Source: Ctenosaura bakeri (Eukaryota > Chordata > Lepidosauria > Squamata > Iguanidae). From it: a stretch of DNA of 64,000 bases. The stretch spans positions 124,001 to 188,000 of the forward strand of contig CAOLHI010001828.1 in the NCBI GenBank assembly GCA_948474755.1, in the 5' to 3' direction. The notes under the pieces are model-generated. The model did not search any database. It was not told where the DNA came from and saw nothing but the letters and a program-made list of their open reading frames with translations. Shown one piece after another: positions 34,527-47,328 of this stretch (position 1 is the first letter of the stretch; each line of letters begins with the position of its first letter). Position numbers and translations under genes: made by a program.

Positions 34527-34775
34527 GGGCCTAAATACTCTAAGGGCACCAGATCCTATTTGATCTTGGGAGCTAAGCAGGGTCAGCTCTGGTTAATACT
34601 TGGATGGGAGACAACCAACAGATATAGGTGCTAAAGGCTACATTTCAGAGGAAGGAACTGGCAAAACCACCTTTGAGTATTCCTTGCCTAAGAAAACCTT
34701 ATGAAATCCATAGGGTTGCCATAAATCAACAGGCAACTCGAAGGCGTACACACACACACACACACACACACACAT
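34527..34775 (+). mobile_element. 5S rRNA-derived SINE with (CA)n tail
   Basis: The head matches 5S rRNA, including the internal promoter: 'gggagctaagcagggtcagc' and 'ggttaatacttggatgggag' (34578-34611). The body is 'ttcagaggaaggaactggca' then 'tattccttgcctaagaaaac'. The tail 'gttgccataaatcaacaggc' + 'aactcgaaggc' is BovB-like and ends in (CA)n at 34747-34775. It is a retroposon, not a 5S gene: the 5S part is diverged and lacks a terminator T-run. Confidence 0.92.
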
Positions 34776-34911
34776 TCTACCCACCATTCTAATCTGTGTT
34801 GCTTTGCGTAGATCTCTGAACTCCTTGGACCAGTAGGAGCTTGTTATAGGAAATTTAACTATTTTTATAGGAAATTTATTTTATAGGAAATGTTATAGGA
34901 AATTTAACTAT

Positions 34912-34939
34912 TTCTTCTTAAATTTAAATTTAAGAAGAA
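34912..34939. repeat. 28-bp perfect palindrome
   Basis: Arm TTCTTCTTAAATTT (34912-34925) is followed directly by its reverse complement (34926-34939), with no loop. Confidence 0.9.
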
Positions 34940-35699
34940 GAAATGCTTCCAGCAGTCTGGAAGCTGCAGAGGTGGGGGAACATAAGTGTAGCAAATTCCT
35001 TCTATGAATATTAATAATAATTTTAATTTAAAAGAAAACACAAAGCAATATTATTGCTGAGAATTTATCTTCTGTCCATATAATGCAGGGGTTAGTGCTG
35101 ACCTCCTGCTTTTGATTTCTTACTTTTCTTTGGCTTGTATACCAACCAATTCTTGTTAAATATTTATGGACAAGATTAAAGACTTTATAAAACTTTGCAG
35201 CTGGCAGCTGTCCTCGCCTAAAGGATAACACTGAGTTTTCATTTTAATTGGATAACTATGTGACCGAAATATGCAAACCCCAAGGGATATGCAGACATTC
35301 AAAATGTGTAATGTAGTTCTTTTTTAAAAAAAATTGAAAAGAGTATCTTTTTACGTTTTAAACTTTCCCTTTCCCTTTGGTAGCTGTTACACTCAAAGAC
35401 AATTTCACCTTTGAGTGTCTATAGTTTTCTTCCATTATTCAGTATTCCTGAAAAGGTATTTCATTGATGTTGTACACCCAAAGAATTAACTGTTACTTCA
35501 TTCTTTTCCATTCAGCTATCTGCCATCTTCCTGTGTTTCATTCACATTATTAGAGACACTTTCTCAGGTCTATTCTCCCTGTTTATTTTTGGGACTGACT
35601 TCACAGAACTGCTGCATGAAGATGTTATGTACCTATAGAAGGTCTCTATTGATGTTGAGAGCTTCAATAGGTACACAGAAAATGGACGGCACCTCTACC

Positions 35700-35762
35700 T
35701 TCTGACCTAAATCCCATTTAGGGAGAAAGGTGGGGTATAATTGCATTCATTAATTCATTCAG
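35700..35762 (+). mobile_element. L2-type LINE 3' tail
   Basis: 'gacctaaatcccatttaggg' and 'agaaaggtggggtataattg' followed by ATTCATTAATTC repeats match the L2 3' end. Confidence 0.65.
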
Positions 35763-36936
35763 TCAATCAACGGATGAACAAACAATTTGCACTTAGATTT
35801 AGACTAGGAGAGGGGGAAGGATGAGCCAGAATTATGGGACTTGCTTCCTCTCAACATTCCAGCAGCTTTCTATGTGACCCCATAATCTGACACAGAGTGT
35901 TCCGTCTGGGACAGATCTGAGAGTGCATGGTGGGAGGAAAGTGGGGGGACGACGTGTCCCCTTCTGCTTCCATTGATGGAACTGTTTCATCAGCTTAACT
36001 AACCAGTTAGATCCTGGCCACATTTGCAGTCACCATGACTGTATGACTGCATCAACATTTTCCAGTAAGAAAGCATAGACTTGTCAATGAGCAAGGCTTG
36101 TTTGTCAATGGGCAAGTCTCTTCCACACAGTAGCTAACCTTTAGACCAGTCAGGATTCCTGTTTACAAGGGAATGCTGCGCAAGGGCCTTTCTCATTAAC
36201 ATTATATGCCCAACTCTAGGGCATACAAACAGCCTCTGCATTTGTGTAGGAGCAGTGCATCATTCTCACAATCCCCATTTCACTGAAAGTATGAGGGAGG
36301 TTATTTGAATATTCCTTATAATATTTCAATATAATTTCATTTCATTTCATCATGTAGGTTTGTGTTCTGGATTGCAAACAATGCCAACAATTCTTTTCCA
36401 GCCTCCTGTATGTTGTCTACCTTCTTGGTGACTATGGCCTCTTGTTTGACACAGTTTGGTAGAAAAATATGTCACAGATATACATGATACGTGTGTGTGT
36501 CTGTGTGTATGGTACACGATATATATACTCTGTATTAGCCATACAGAATGAGATGCTGTCTATAGTCTCAACAACAATTCCAGCACTATCATTGAAAGTT
36601 GAGGTATTCTTCCTCCTTACCTCTTTTTTTCCTCCCCACCACTGGATAGTTGTGAAATTTATTTTTGAAAAAATATACATAAGGAGTGCCATGCCAGCTT
36701 CAAACTGAAATTCTTCTCCAGTTGATTGGCAGCTCACCAGTAAATATGAAGGGCAGTTAGAAAAATCAGTGGCTTAATATGAAAAGTGACATTGACCTCA
36801 GACATCCTGGTGAGGAGAAATCTTAAGCATAGGACTTCAACATGTCTATTTCCATTTAGTCTACTAATCACAAAGTGGCATTGCATTAGAGACCATTGTG
36901 GAATTATAAATGATGCAACTGAACTGACAAGTATTG

Positions 36937-37050
36937 AAGGTGGTGGCTTCCAGATGTTTTGGATGATAAGACCCATAACACAAACTATTTATCATGTTGC
37001 CTGGGGCACATGGGACTTGTATTCTAAACTTCAAGAGCCCACCAAGTTTC
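36937..37050. mobile_element. hAT-type MITE scrap
   Basis: 'ggcttccagatgttttggat' on the left and 'cacatgggacttgtattcta' on the right are diverged halves of the 'ccagatgttttggactacaa' MITE. Confidence 0.5.
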
Positions 37051-37329
37051 CTCCCCCCAGTATAAATAGTTCTGGAGTTCACAGGATGGGTTCACTCCAA
37101 CATCGATTGCTTTTGTCTCTCAGCATCCTTCTGAACATTTTGTCAAGGGAGGCAAGCTGAAATGTCTCCCTCAGTCCTGTTTCACAAATTCATACTGATC
37201 AGTCTGGACAGCATTTCCCCACTCATTGTGGCCATTTTAGGCTCTATGTTTTCATATCTCTAAACGTAAGAATCTTGTCTGTCTTGATGTAGACCACTTC
37301 CTACTTCCTCTGTTGGCCTAGGTAATTAT

Positions 37330-37768
37330 GGCCCTTTTCGCAGCGCTGGCGCTTGCGCGGCAGAGGAGGGTGGCTCACGCGAGAACCCTCTCCCGCAACG
37401 CCGCCGCTTCCCCCTGCCTCCTTACCGCATGTAGAGTCTTCTTGCGCGACGGGCGCTCTTCAGCCATGCCCCCAACTTCTGCAGCGCCCCCGGGAGCTGT
37501 AGGTGCTGCGGGGGGCAGAAGCGGGGAGGAAGCGTGACAGGCCCGCCTGCGACGGCGCTCCGCACTCTGGTAAGTGCGAGACGCCGCCGGGAGCCTTGCG
37601 CAAGCACCGTGTATTTTCGCTTCAAGCCGAAAATAAAAAAATCCGCACTCGCGCTGCTTCAGCCCCATGAGCGCCTCGGAAGTGGAAGTGCGTTGTGCAG
37701 AGCGACGCTCCCACTCCCGCGAGGCTCACAGGGCTATTTCGCAAAAGAAAGCCCATGCGAAAAGGGCC
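37330..37768 (+). mobile_element. GC-rich Harbinger-like transposon, TSD TAT
   Basis: 439 bp with ends GGCCCTTTTCGCA ... TGCGAAAAGGGCC (13/13) and TAT on both sides (37327-37329, 37769-37771). It shares its right half with 2361-3068 ('gcttcagccccatgagc', 'gcgacgctcccactcccgcg') but lacks the minisatellite. A CTG|GTAAGTGCG donor-like site lies at about 37571. It is CpG-rich within AT-rich DNA. The frames are not protein-like. Confidence 0.88.
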
Positions 37769-40700
37769 TATGACTTGATAACTTAACTGTATAGAAACCC
37801 TAGATTCACACTAATTTCTTATGAGCCTATGCATCCCAAATTGTGGGAATGGAGCAGGCTGGAAATAATCATCCTAAAGAACAAAGGGAAGGCCACTGTA
37901 TCCACAGGTTACCTTGAGGGTGACCAAGTGGGACAGAAAGGACAGTGTTCCTGCATCTTTTATAGTTGCGTACACTGAGAAAAAAGAGCATCAGCAACCA
38001 TAAATGTTGTCCTTTCAGTTGTCATTGCAGTATTGCTTTCAATTTCCCATTTCTTTAAGCATTAGGAGATGCTAGAGCCAGTTTTTACAGCTTCTGTTTC
38101 CTCATAAGGACAGAGCAATAGAGGCTTCTGTGGACACCAGCATTGCCAGTCTTCCAAGAAGCACTAGTTTCCTCAGCCCTCTTTCTTACCACCTCCTAGT
38201 CTTCTTCTTGTTGGTCAGCTGCTGCTAATATAAGGCAACTACCTAGAAGAAAGTGGCTGATGTTAGGGTGTGGGGAAAGCAGCCGGATTAAGAAGGATTT
38301 TTATAAGAGAGAATAAAGAACTTACAGGAGATAGGCAGAATTGATCAGGAGAGAGCTGCACAAAGGAAAATACAACTAAAAAAAAAAAGGAAAAGAAATA
38401 TCTTGGGAAGAGAAAGTGGTAACTTAACAACCAGCCTAAATATTACCTGTCCTTCTTCTCTTCCAAGGATTGCAAATCTGATGGTGTTCAGAGGATCTTG
38501 TTGCTTTGTTTTGTGCACTTCAATTTGGCTGCTGTGCAGAACCACAAGTGAATCACTCTTCACCTACATTCTTGTCTAAAAGTAATGCACAAGAAAATGG
38601 CTGTTTCTAATGCTGAACCTCAGCAAGTGTGAGGCATCTACACTGGGAAACTGACAGGAAACTGTGTATAAACTGATATGTGTTCAGAGCAGTGGTAACT
38701 ATCTGCATAATAAATGTACTCATGTGCCCTAAAGTAACAGGAAACAAGAGCAGGTGAAATTAACTCCTGCATGCTGCAAGAAACATCCCATAAAGATGTG
38801 AAAGATCCAGCAGCCACATACAGAGGCCAAATCATTTGAATCGTTGCTTAGAAACAAAGAACAACTCAGGCTCACACAAGGAACATGCCTTAATTTTTTT
38901 GGGGGGGGGTCATAGTCCCTAAATTCATGCCACATGCTGATCTTAGAAAAATTACTTTTCTGGCTAACAGTTTCTCAGTATCCCCCAGCAAGGAATGGGT
39001 ATTATCACATTTTCTTTCTTTCCCCTGTCAAAAACTATGCTCTGTAAAATGCCAGGGTGGGGAACATACAACCTAGCCTACTTGCTTCTAGTGAGAAAAT
39101 GGATGCAGAGGAAGACAGAGGATGAGCCCTGGCATCACAAACACTGGGAGGAAAGGAGGAAGCTAACTTAGTAAATACATAGACCCACTGGAGAGTCTTT
39201 GCAAGTTGCCCCAACAAATCCAGTAAGCTCTGCAAATTGTAGGATGCTTCATCTCTGCTGGTTGGAGATTTGTGTGCAGTTGTTTCCTCTTCACTGGAGC
39301 TGAGCCTCCCTTCCTAAAACTGGTAGATTTGCATGCTTATCTCCTATTTTCCGTCTGGAGATGAGCCATGAAAACTGGACATTTAGGTCCAGGCCCTAAT
39401 ATTTGGCAACCCTAATCAGATTAGTTCCATGGCTGTATGTATGCTTGTCCTGGCCTAAAACTCAGATAAACAAAATAGAACACTGCGCATTCTCCCTTTA
39501 CCTCTTTTGTCATTTATATTTTGGCTTAGGTGTCTTTCTCCTCACTGTGAATGTGTTTATAATAGTGAAAGTCTGTATCTTCTCTTGCCCTAAGCCTGTC
39601 CTTGCTTCAGGACTAAATTATCTGGAGCAGTGACAGTGCTACCTGTTGCTCCTTGCAAATTCTTTGCCAATAAAAGTTCTCGGGGGTGGGGTGGGGTGGG
39701 GTGGGGGGGTGGGGTCAAGCCAGCTGGACAAAGCAGTTTCCTTTCTTTCTTGCCTTCTCTTGCCCTGAAGTTTCCATAGGTCTCAGCCCCTAAACATTTA
39801 GACTGGGATTATGTGCATGGTTGAAAGGAGATGAACTGACAAAAAATGCAATTAGAGTGGAATACCATGTGTTCTCACAGGTTGTTGCAACTTCCTTTAT
39901 CTCAGTTTTTTGAATTGGAGACTTAGAAGCAAACCTTGATTATCAACATGGTTCTTGAGAGTCTTTATGCAGAGTGACTCTGAAATGTGGACTTTGAGGA
40001 GGGGGGAGGGAACAGTAGTAGGAAAGGAGCTATTGCAAAGAAATCTCCAGAGGTATTAAGCTTTATCATCAGTCACCTTGAAATCCAAAGACAGAATGAA
40101 ACAAATTGCTGTTCAGAGATGGACTTGCTATGTTCAAATTATATTCTGTGAATTTAATCAACACTTTTGTCTCCTTGTGTGTGTGTGGCTACTGTTCACA
40201 GCTGGAGGGGAGCTATCTCGCTATCACTTGCTGCTTGCAAAAGGCATGTTTTATTATTACTTAATATTTTGCCTTATTAAATATGTGGGGGCCAAAGTCC
40301 TTTGTAAACAAGCATAGCCTTTATTTCAAAGGTCGCAAAGAAAGAAACCAGACAAAGATTCAAATTAATCCCCTAGGGTACCTTCTTCAGCTGATGACTC
40401 TACAGCACAGTATATGCATTTTTGTTTCTGAAGAAAAGAGCTCACAGCATTAGCACAAGGGGCTACATGACTCTCAGAACAAAGTACAACATCTAGATAG
40501 GCTGCTTGGCATGAGAAATTTGAATGTATGCTAATATTTGAAAAGCTTTTCCTGTTGTTGAAGTGAATGAGTAGCCTGGGAATTGCTGTCACTAGAAAAA
40601 ATTATATTTGTGGGATTATAGGCTGAAGAGATAGCTCTTTTCTATCATGACATATGATTTCATTACTGCTGTCTCTTTGCTTTGGGGGTGAGAGCTTTGG

Positions 40701-41849
40701 GCAATGAGCCTCCAGTGAACTCTTTTTCTCCTTCACTGTCACCCACACTCTTTCTCTGAGCCCAGCTCCTTGTTGGAAATTAAAGCACCAGCACTGTAGC
40801 AAATAACCTGAACCTGTTGAATTCTATAGGCAACATAGACAGTTTCTACTGATTTCCCCTCTAATTATTTTTAGATCTATATGTAGAATGCTAAACTTAT
40901 GCTTTACATCCTCCCTCCTTTTGGTGAGGTGGCTTCCTGTTTTGTATTCTCCCAGGTAGAAAGCGGCAAGCTGCACATTGGAGTCTCCATAATGGTTGAT
41001 TGAGAAGACATGCACACATAGAATCTTGTTTTAGGGGTTTTTGTAACCAAGTTTAGAAACTCTGTGCAATTTGATGGATTTCGTGATATGATAAAAACAT
41101 TTTTTCCCTTTCTTTCTTTCTTTTTTTCTTTCAACGATCATCCAGAGTAAATATACCTGTTTTATAATCGTAAAATCACAGCACTAGCCTGCTGCTCTCA
41201 GCTAGCATATATACTAAATATTGTTACATGACTAGGAGAAAATGGAAAGAGACTGAATAACTGTAGTGGATATTCCTTTCCCTTGCTTCAGTTGCTCACT
41301 AACGTTCCTTTTCTGGGCCAGAATGAAAGAAAAAACAATGAAAGTAGAGCAACAGGAAGATCAGAGTGATCAGCTGTGAGTTTTCTGAGAACACATGGGC
41401 TTTGGCATGTGCTCAGCAATGCCAACACCTTTCTGGAGGTATATGATGTTATGTTAGATAAACAAAAGACATGAGGTAAAATTAAGAATCGTATTAAAAT
41501 ACAAGAATTGGTCAAGAGACAGAGGTGAAGTCTTCATTGTGATTTAGCCTTGGAAGCCTAACGTTTGAAGGTCTAGGCTAGTTGCAGTTTGCCTAACTTG
41601 GCCTTATAAATTCAGATTGTTCCAGTTTGGGAGAGAGAGTGCAGAAAAGTGTTAGAAAGAAAGAAGAATCCAGTGAAAACATCTGAAAAATATGTTCCAT
41701 ATATGAGTTGGAATTAAAAGTGCACCTCACATCTGAAAAGGTTTCTGACAATCAGCTGTTAAGAGGTGACGTCAGGAGAAGTTGGAGAAGCTATACTTGC
41801 CTGGAGGACTTTCTGAAACTGTCAATATCATGAAGAACTCTGCTCTGAC
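37769..41849. other. Long unique stretch, no gene seen
   Basis: About 4 kb without a recognised repeat, apart from a G-run (38901-38911), a G-rich array (39681-39715) and a TTTC/T run (41100-41131). No frame shows domain or splice evidence. Confidence 0.4.
39681..39715 (+). repeat. (GGGGT)n G-rich array
   Basis: Seven or more runs of at least four G separated by single T, able to form a G-quadruplex on the plus strand. Confidence 0.9.
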
Positions 41850-43013
41850 TTTGAAAGAGACATTAGGCTGAATTGAGTCCAGGTGGTCAAGTTGTCCAGT
41901 GAACTGATAGTGTCTTATCTTTCACTATAAATGATCAAAACCTACTTTACTTAAATCTGTTTTAATCCAAGCAATGTATTTTAAGAAAGCTGATTTCAGT
42001 AAAACTAGAGAAATACTGTGTGAGATTCCATGGTCAGACGCACTCAAAGGTAAGAGAGTTTTTAAAGCAGAGATACCGAAGACAAGTTGCAAACAATTCT
42101 AGTGAGGTGGGGAAAATGGTAGATTCCTAAAAGAATTCAAGGTAGATCTATAAAGAACCTATAAGTGTGCTGAGATTTAAAAGAAATTTGTGTAAAAAAT
42201 AGAAGAAGGTAGAAATCACCAAAGAAAAATAGAAACAAATAGCTATACTTGTATGGGAAAGTCAGAAAAGCTACAGCTCAGAATAAACTCAGGAGTGTTC
42301 AAGAGGTTAAAAATAATAAAAAAGGGGCTCTTGGGCTATGTTTGGAGCAAGAGGAAGAATTAGGAAATAGTGGGGTAATTACATAGAGAAGATTTAGAAA
42401 TGATAACAGGAGACGAGAGAAGGCATGTTTAATATTTCCCCAAAAGGAGAAAAGTGTTCCAACTGGTGAAAACAGAATAAATACTGCACTAAGAGGATTA
42501 ACATCCAGAATAAGAAAAGAGGTAGTAAAGAAATACCTCACTAATCTATATGAATTCAGATCTCCAGGGCCAGATGAACTGCATCACAGAGTACTAAAGG
42601 GTGACTAAGGTGATCAAAGGTCTAAAACCCATGTCTTATGAGGAATGGCTTAGGGAGCTGGGTATATTTAGCATGGAGAAGAGAAGACCAAGATACATGA
42701 ATGCTACCTTGAGATACCTGAAATGTCCATAGAGCTGATTTTATGCACAAGATGGAGTGGGCTTGTGTTCTGCTGCTCCAGAGACTAGAACACAAACCAA
42801 TGTTCAAATTACAAGAAAAGATATTCCACTTCATCATTAAGAAGAATTTCTTTACTATAAGAGCTGTTTGACAGTGGAACAGAATGCCTCAGAGATGGAG
42901 GCCTTTAAACAGAGGTTGGATATTACCTTTCAGGAATGTTTTAGATGTCATGGGTTTGGATTAGATAGCCTTTGTGGTCACTTCCAGGTCTATGACACCA
43001 TGATTTTATATCT
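41850..43013 (+). mobile_element. CR1 LINE with internal deletion
   Basis: The first part (about 41940-42600) reads as the CR1 endonuclease-to-reverse-transcriptase linker: YFKKADFSKTREILCEIPW near 41975, then 'gtcagaaaagctacagctca', and 'ccagggccagatgaactgca' (SPGPDELH) at 42566-42590. It then jumps to the 3' end from about 42615 ('cttatgaggaatggcttagg' ... 'tctatgacaccatgatttta'), so most of the reverse transcriptase is deleted. Frames are broken throughout. Its start is uncertain. Confidence 0.82.
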
Positions 43014-43143
43014 GAGCCAATCCACTTTTATTCTAAACTAGGTATCTCACTAGGGAGAATCAAGCTGTTTGATGCTTCCTTCTTTTACCTTACCATAAAG
43101 ACAACTCATCCACATTTGAGCCAAGAGAGATGAAACACTCTTA

Positions 43144-43343
43144 GGCCGTTCCGCACTACACTGTTATAGTGCTATTATTCCCCTTTGAACATCCTGTGGA
43201 ATTCTGGGTTTTGTAGTTTACTGAGGCCAAAGACCTCTCTGGCTGAGAATTCTAAAGGCCCCTCCCTAAACTGCAAACCCAAGATTCCACGGGATGTTGA
43301 AAGTGGAATAATGGCACTATAACAGTCTAGGGCAGAAATGACC
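43144..43343. mobile_element. Palindromic Harbinger-like MITE, TSD TTA
   Basis: 200 bp, ends GGCCGTTCCGCACTACAC ... GGGCAGAAATGACC. TTA occurs on both sides (43141-43143, 43344-43346), matching the TWA preference of PIF/Harbinger. Long inverted arms include 'gttatagtgctattattcc' and its complement. Confidence 0.9.
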
Positions 43344-44554
43344 TTAATCTTAGCTTTGTTGGATTTTGCCAAATCCTACCTGCATTCATAGACCACCTTT
43401 TCTTTGTATCAGGTTTGAAAGGCTTTGTATTTCATCCCCACATGGAAATTTCTATGCATTTTTCCATAATGTATGATTTCGTAATGCATTTTTTTTTAAA
43501 AAAAGTACTTTAAACATGATCACAGAATATCTACATGTATTTTTCAGTTGTAACCATTTTTACTTGTTCACATTTTTAAAATGCATGCATGATTTTTTGT
43601 GACCCAAACATACTACAGGTCTTGTAAAGTGGGCAGATTTTTGAGGCAAGGTGTGCTTTGTCTTATGACAAATCTGAGCAGGTGCAAAATGCATGATTTC
43701 AGCAAGAACATCAAAACCACTGAAATGTTTTTTCCATCTCAAGCTTTGACCTAGTGCCTGCATTTACGACTTCACCTTTGGTTATGCGTTCAGCTGCTGC
43801 TATAAACTGGATGTACTGGACTGGCTTTCCCTGATTCTGCTGGAATATAAGAAGTGCTTCCCTTATTAGTCCTGGCAACAAGTCAAATCCATGGCCTTAA
43901 TTCCAATAATAATCATGCAAATCATTTGCTTGTTTATATTAAAATACACTAAATGTTCAAGTTCCCTGGGTAGCATCCAAATAGGACTTCAGAGTGTTTT
44001 AATCTCACCATTTTCTAAACGGTCGAGCTTTTATTTCTGTAACATTGTTTTCTCTCAATTGTACAAGCATCATCCACTTTCTAATTATGAATACTGTACT
44101 GGAATATGTTGCCATCTGTTCAGCAAAACACCGTGAGATTAACATTCCCACAGTATGAAATACAAGGGCAACTTAGATGGTCAGTGAAAGTGATAGGACT
44201 TATTGTTTTCCAGATAACATGCAGTGGCTTCATGGTGTGAAGCTGCTATCCCAGATCTGCTGAAGGGATTGTCCCCTCTTGTCTTGGCCAAGGTAGCTTT
44301 TCAAGATGATGGGTTGGAATGGTAGTTCATTCAACCAGAACTGTGTCTCAGGGAATCCTGGTGTTCTCTGAAAGCAGAAAAGTCTCCTCAGAGACAAGAT
44401 CAGCAATGGCACATAAGGTTCTATATAAGGAGACATCTTGGCTAGGGCTACTGAACCTCCTTTGTGGTATGTGGCTCTAGAATGTTGAGCATGTCCTGGG
44501 CTGCACTCTTGTTTCACGAACACCCTGGGCTCTGACCAAAGCCCTGCAAAACCT
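43344..44554. other. Unique sequence, no gene seen
   Basis: No recognised repeat. A 113-codon minus-strand frame (44230-44571) partly overlaps the SINE that follows and has no recognised motif. Confidence 0.4.
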
Positions 44555-44668
44555 TGTGGGGTAGAGCACATGCTTTGAGCCTTTGCCAGTCAGTGCCAGC
44601 AGCACTGGGTTAGATGGACAAATGATCTGCCCAAGTACAAGGCAGGTTCCTGTGTTCCTAACTCCCTA
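44555..44668 (+). mobile_element. Second-type tRNA SINE, internally deleted
   Basis: A-box-like 'gtagagcacatgctttg' (44560-44576) followed by 'gccagtcagtgccagcagca', 'ctgggttagatggacaaatg' and 'acaaggcaggttcctgtgtt', the 3' end of a common amniote SINE. The middle, with the B box, is deleted. Confidence 0.65.
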
Positions 44669-47115
44669 GAACAGAGATGAGCATCCACTGGTGCCTAAGG
44701 GGCCACACCAACCAATTTTGGGCTCCTCTTGAGGGCTGAAGCTATGCTCTTGCAGCCATCATTTTGGTAACAGGAAGTGAGATTGCCTTAGTTCGTTTCA
44801 CCTTTCTGGACTATTGTTTTCAGGGGGTCCTGCTGTTGTGGAATGGAGGACACCTTGACATTTTAATATTTTAAGCCTTTTCAACGAGTTTTTCAGGTGA
44901 AAAGTGGGGTTTTTTTTCAGTCTGGGTGGATCAATACAAGTCACAAGGGCCACACTGTCCTCCCACAGATGCTATGGGTTTCACAAATTCCACAGAACTC
45001 TGAATTGTTGGTAGAATTTAGATTTTTTTTTAAAGCAGGCACAATGATATAGAATGGGCTCCTTGAGTGCAGAAATTTGGAAAGCTATTGCTGAAGTTTA
45101 TAATATGAAAGCTACAAGTCTTATAGTATAGGGCACAAAATCTGACTCTCAGTTCTTAGTCTTTTTTTTTTCCTGACAATGTATTAAAGACACGAGTTCT
45201 TCTTAAGACCTGGGCGTTCCTATGGGACTATCCTAAAATATTGTTCCTGCTGCGTTTTGTTCATCCATGTTACTAATAGCCCATTTTCCAGATACTCTTT
45301 TCTCATGGTACTGGTTGGAACCCTGCTGTAGCACTGTGTTTTAGAACTCTGTCAGGGAGCTGAATTAAATCCTGTCAAATAAACATATTCAGTGCTAATA
45401 CCTGTAGGGAGTCTGTATCCAGTAGTCAAGGTTCAACCAGTGCCACACCCAGTACAATATTACCCCAGAAAGAAAGAAAGAAATGGAGAGAAAGAATGAA
45501 TCTCGACTTCCAAAATTCTGTTCCTGTAAAAAATGCTAATTTTAATATGTATTGGGAAAAAAGGAACATGACTTACCATCTAACTTGATACAAAGTGTGA
45601 CAGAATATCATCTAAGCTAATAGGAAACAAAGCAAATGCTGACAATGCTTTGATGTCCTCCACCTGAATAGAATTCATTGATGGAATGGAGTAAGGTTAG
45701 TTACTTTCTGGAAGGATGAATATAAAATTCTTTGAAGTTCAAAATACCTCCAGCATGAATTAACATTTTATGGTAAAATGTCAACAATTAAGGATGTGCA
45801 TTTTGATCAACTGCTATTTTCAGGAAAGCTTGAGAATGAGGCAGCCTTTTTCTTCAAACGTAGAAATCCAAGTGCACATCAGCTCAGGAAAATACAATGA
45901 TGTGGAACTGCATCTGTATTTCCACTGGAATGGAGGAAGGTGGCCCTAGCAGTCTTTCAGAAGTCGTGTTTCTTACTCTTCTGATTTGCATCAAAGGCAG
46001 TGAACATTTCAATTCATATAGGCAAATCAGAGTTTGATTAGGCTGGGAAATTCCACAGGAACGAATCTTTCTAGTGTAAATTCCACCCTCTGGGAATCAT
46101 CTTATGTTTAAAGCACCCCAAACATTGCTGTTAATTCTTGGCAAAGTTCAGAGGCAAGAGATTTTACAAATTGCTTATGTATTTTGCTCTCATTCAAAGG
46201 TTGTTTTTGCTAGGAAACATTTTAGCCTGAGTCTGTTTTTCAGGATATTTAAAGAAAGGAAACTTATTTCACTTTCTCCATCCTTTGCCCTCCTATATGT
46301 TTAAAGATTCAGGTCTTTTAAAGATTGTACCTCTCCATAAGTATGCTTTTTTCTAGCATTTTGAAAATAAAAGGTACATTCCAGACTCAGCTTCCAGGCA
46401 GGAAAGCAGGTGGACATTTCTTGTAGCAAATCTGCAGTGAGGAGAGCTTTCATGGTAAAAGTGCTGACCAGAGGGATCTCGGATGGAGAAACTTACCCTG
46501 GATTAAAGGAGGAGTGGGGATCACCCACAAAAATACAGAATTCCCTTGAAAGAATTGGAACGACTGGGGGAGTCACATCTTTCACCTTGCTATTAAATGC
46601 AGCTGCTTTTTAAAACGTCTTAAAAATCCAGAGTTACACAAGTGAAGAATATTCCTGGTCAAATGGATGAACAGAAGCTGTGTCAGTCACTTTCTTTCTG
46701 CAACCAAGAGTTAGTGTGTTTACCCCGTTAGGATTGGGGTTGAAATAAGAAGACTGGTTGTTGACCTATTTAAAATGGAACAATTAAGGATTTATGTGCA
46801 TATATTTTCATAGATAGACTGAATTTCAATTTATTTACAAGAATTTCAATTTATTTACTGAATTGTACTTCAGCAAGGAGAAACACAGCATGAGAAAGTG
46901 TAGGTGTTTTCTCTTTGATGCTGATAAGACTGGCTTGCTGGCTATAATTGGATAGTGGTAGGAAAACAGTTGAACTGTTAACTTCATAACTGCTGGACTG
47001 ACTGAATGAAAGAAGGAAACTTCCCAGGAACTTTCTTGTGACTTTGTGCAACAGATGCTGGAAGAGAATGTTTTCTGCGAGAACAGGGATTCTCAAACTT
47101 GAAGAAAAGCTTGTG
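44669..47115. other. Long unique stretch, no gene seen
   Basis: 44673-45000 ('cagagatgagcatccactgg', 'gtcacaagggccacactg') may be an old DNA transposon, not provable here. GAAA run at 45467-45482. No exon recognised. Confidence 0.35.
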
Positions 47116-47243
47116 GGTCTTTCCAGACTACACTGTTATAGTGCTATTATTCCACTTTCAACATCCTGTGGAATCCTGGGGTTTGCAGTTTAGGGAGGGG
47201 CATTTAGAATTCTCAGCCAGGGAGCCCTTTGGCCTCAGTGACA
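47116..47243. mobile_element. Palindromic Harbinger-like MITE, right end lost
   Basis: Begins GGTCTTTCCAGACTACAC, continues 'tgttatagtgctattattcc' and 'ggaatcctggggtttgcag', then breaks off near 'ttggcctcagtgacaa'. The right arm is missing. Confidence 0.8.
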
Positions 47244-47328
47244 AGCTCTTTGAGAGATATTATATATTGTCTTTTCTTGTAATTAAAAGAGACACCTTCT
47301 GATTTATTCCAATTGTAATTGATACTGT

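Larger units (their letters stand above)
34776..37329. other. Long unique stretch, no gene seen
   Basis: Contains a local duplication of 'tataggaaattta' units (34845-34915), a palindrome (34912-34939), an L2 tail (35700-35762) and a MITE scrap (36937-37050). GT-rich run at 36488-36510. No exon recognised. Confidence 0.4.

Noticed and set aside
34570..34620. 5S rRNA gene
   Set aside because: 5S similarity is partial, diverged and fused to a SINE body and (CA)n tail.
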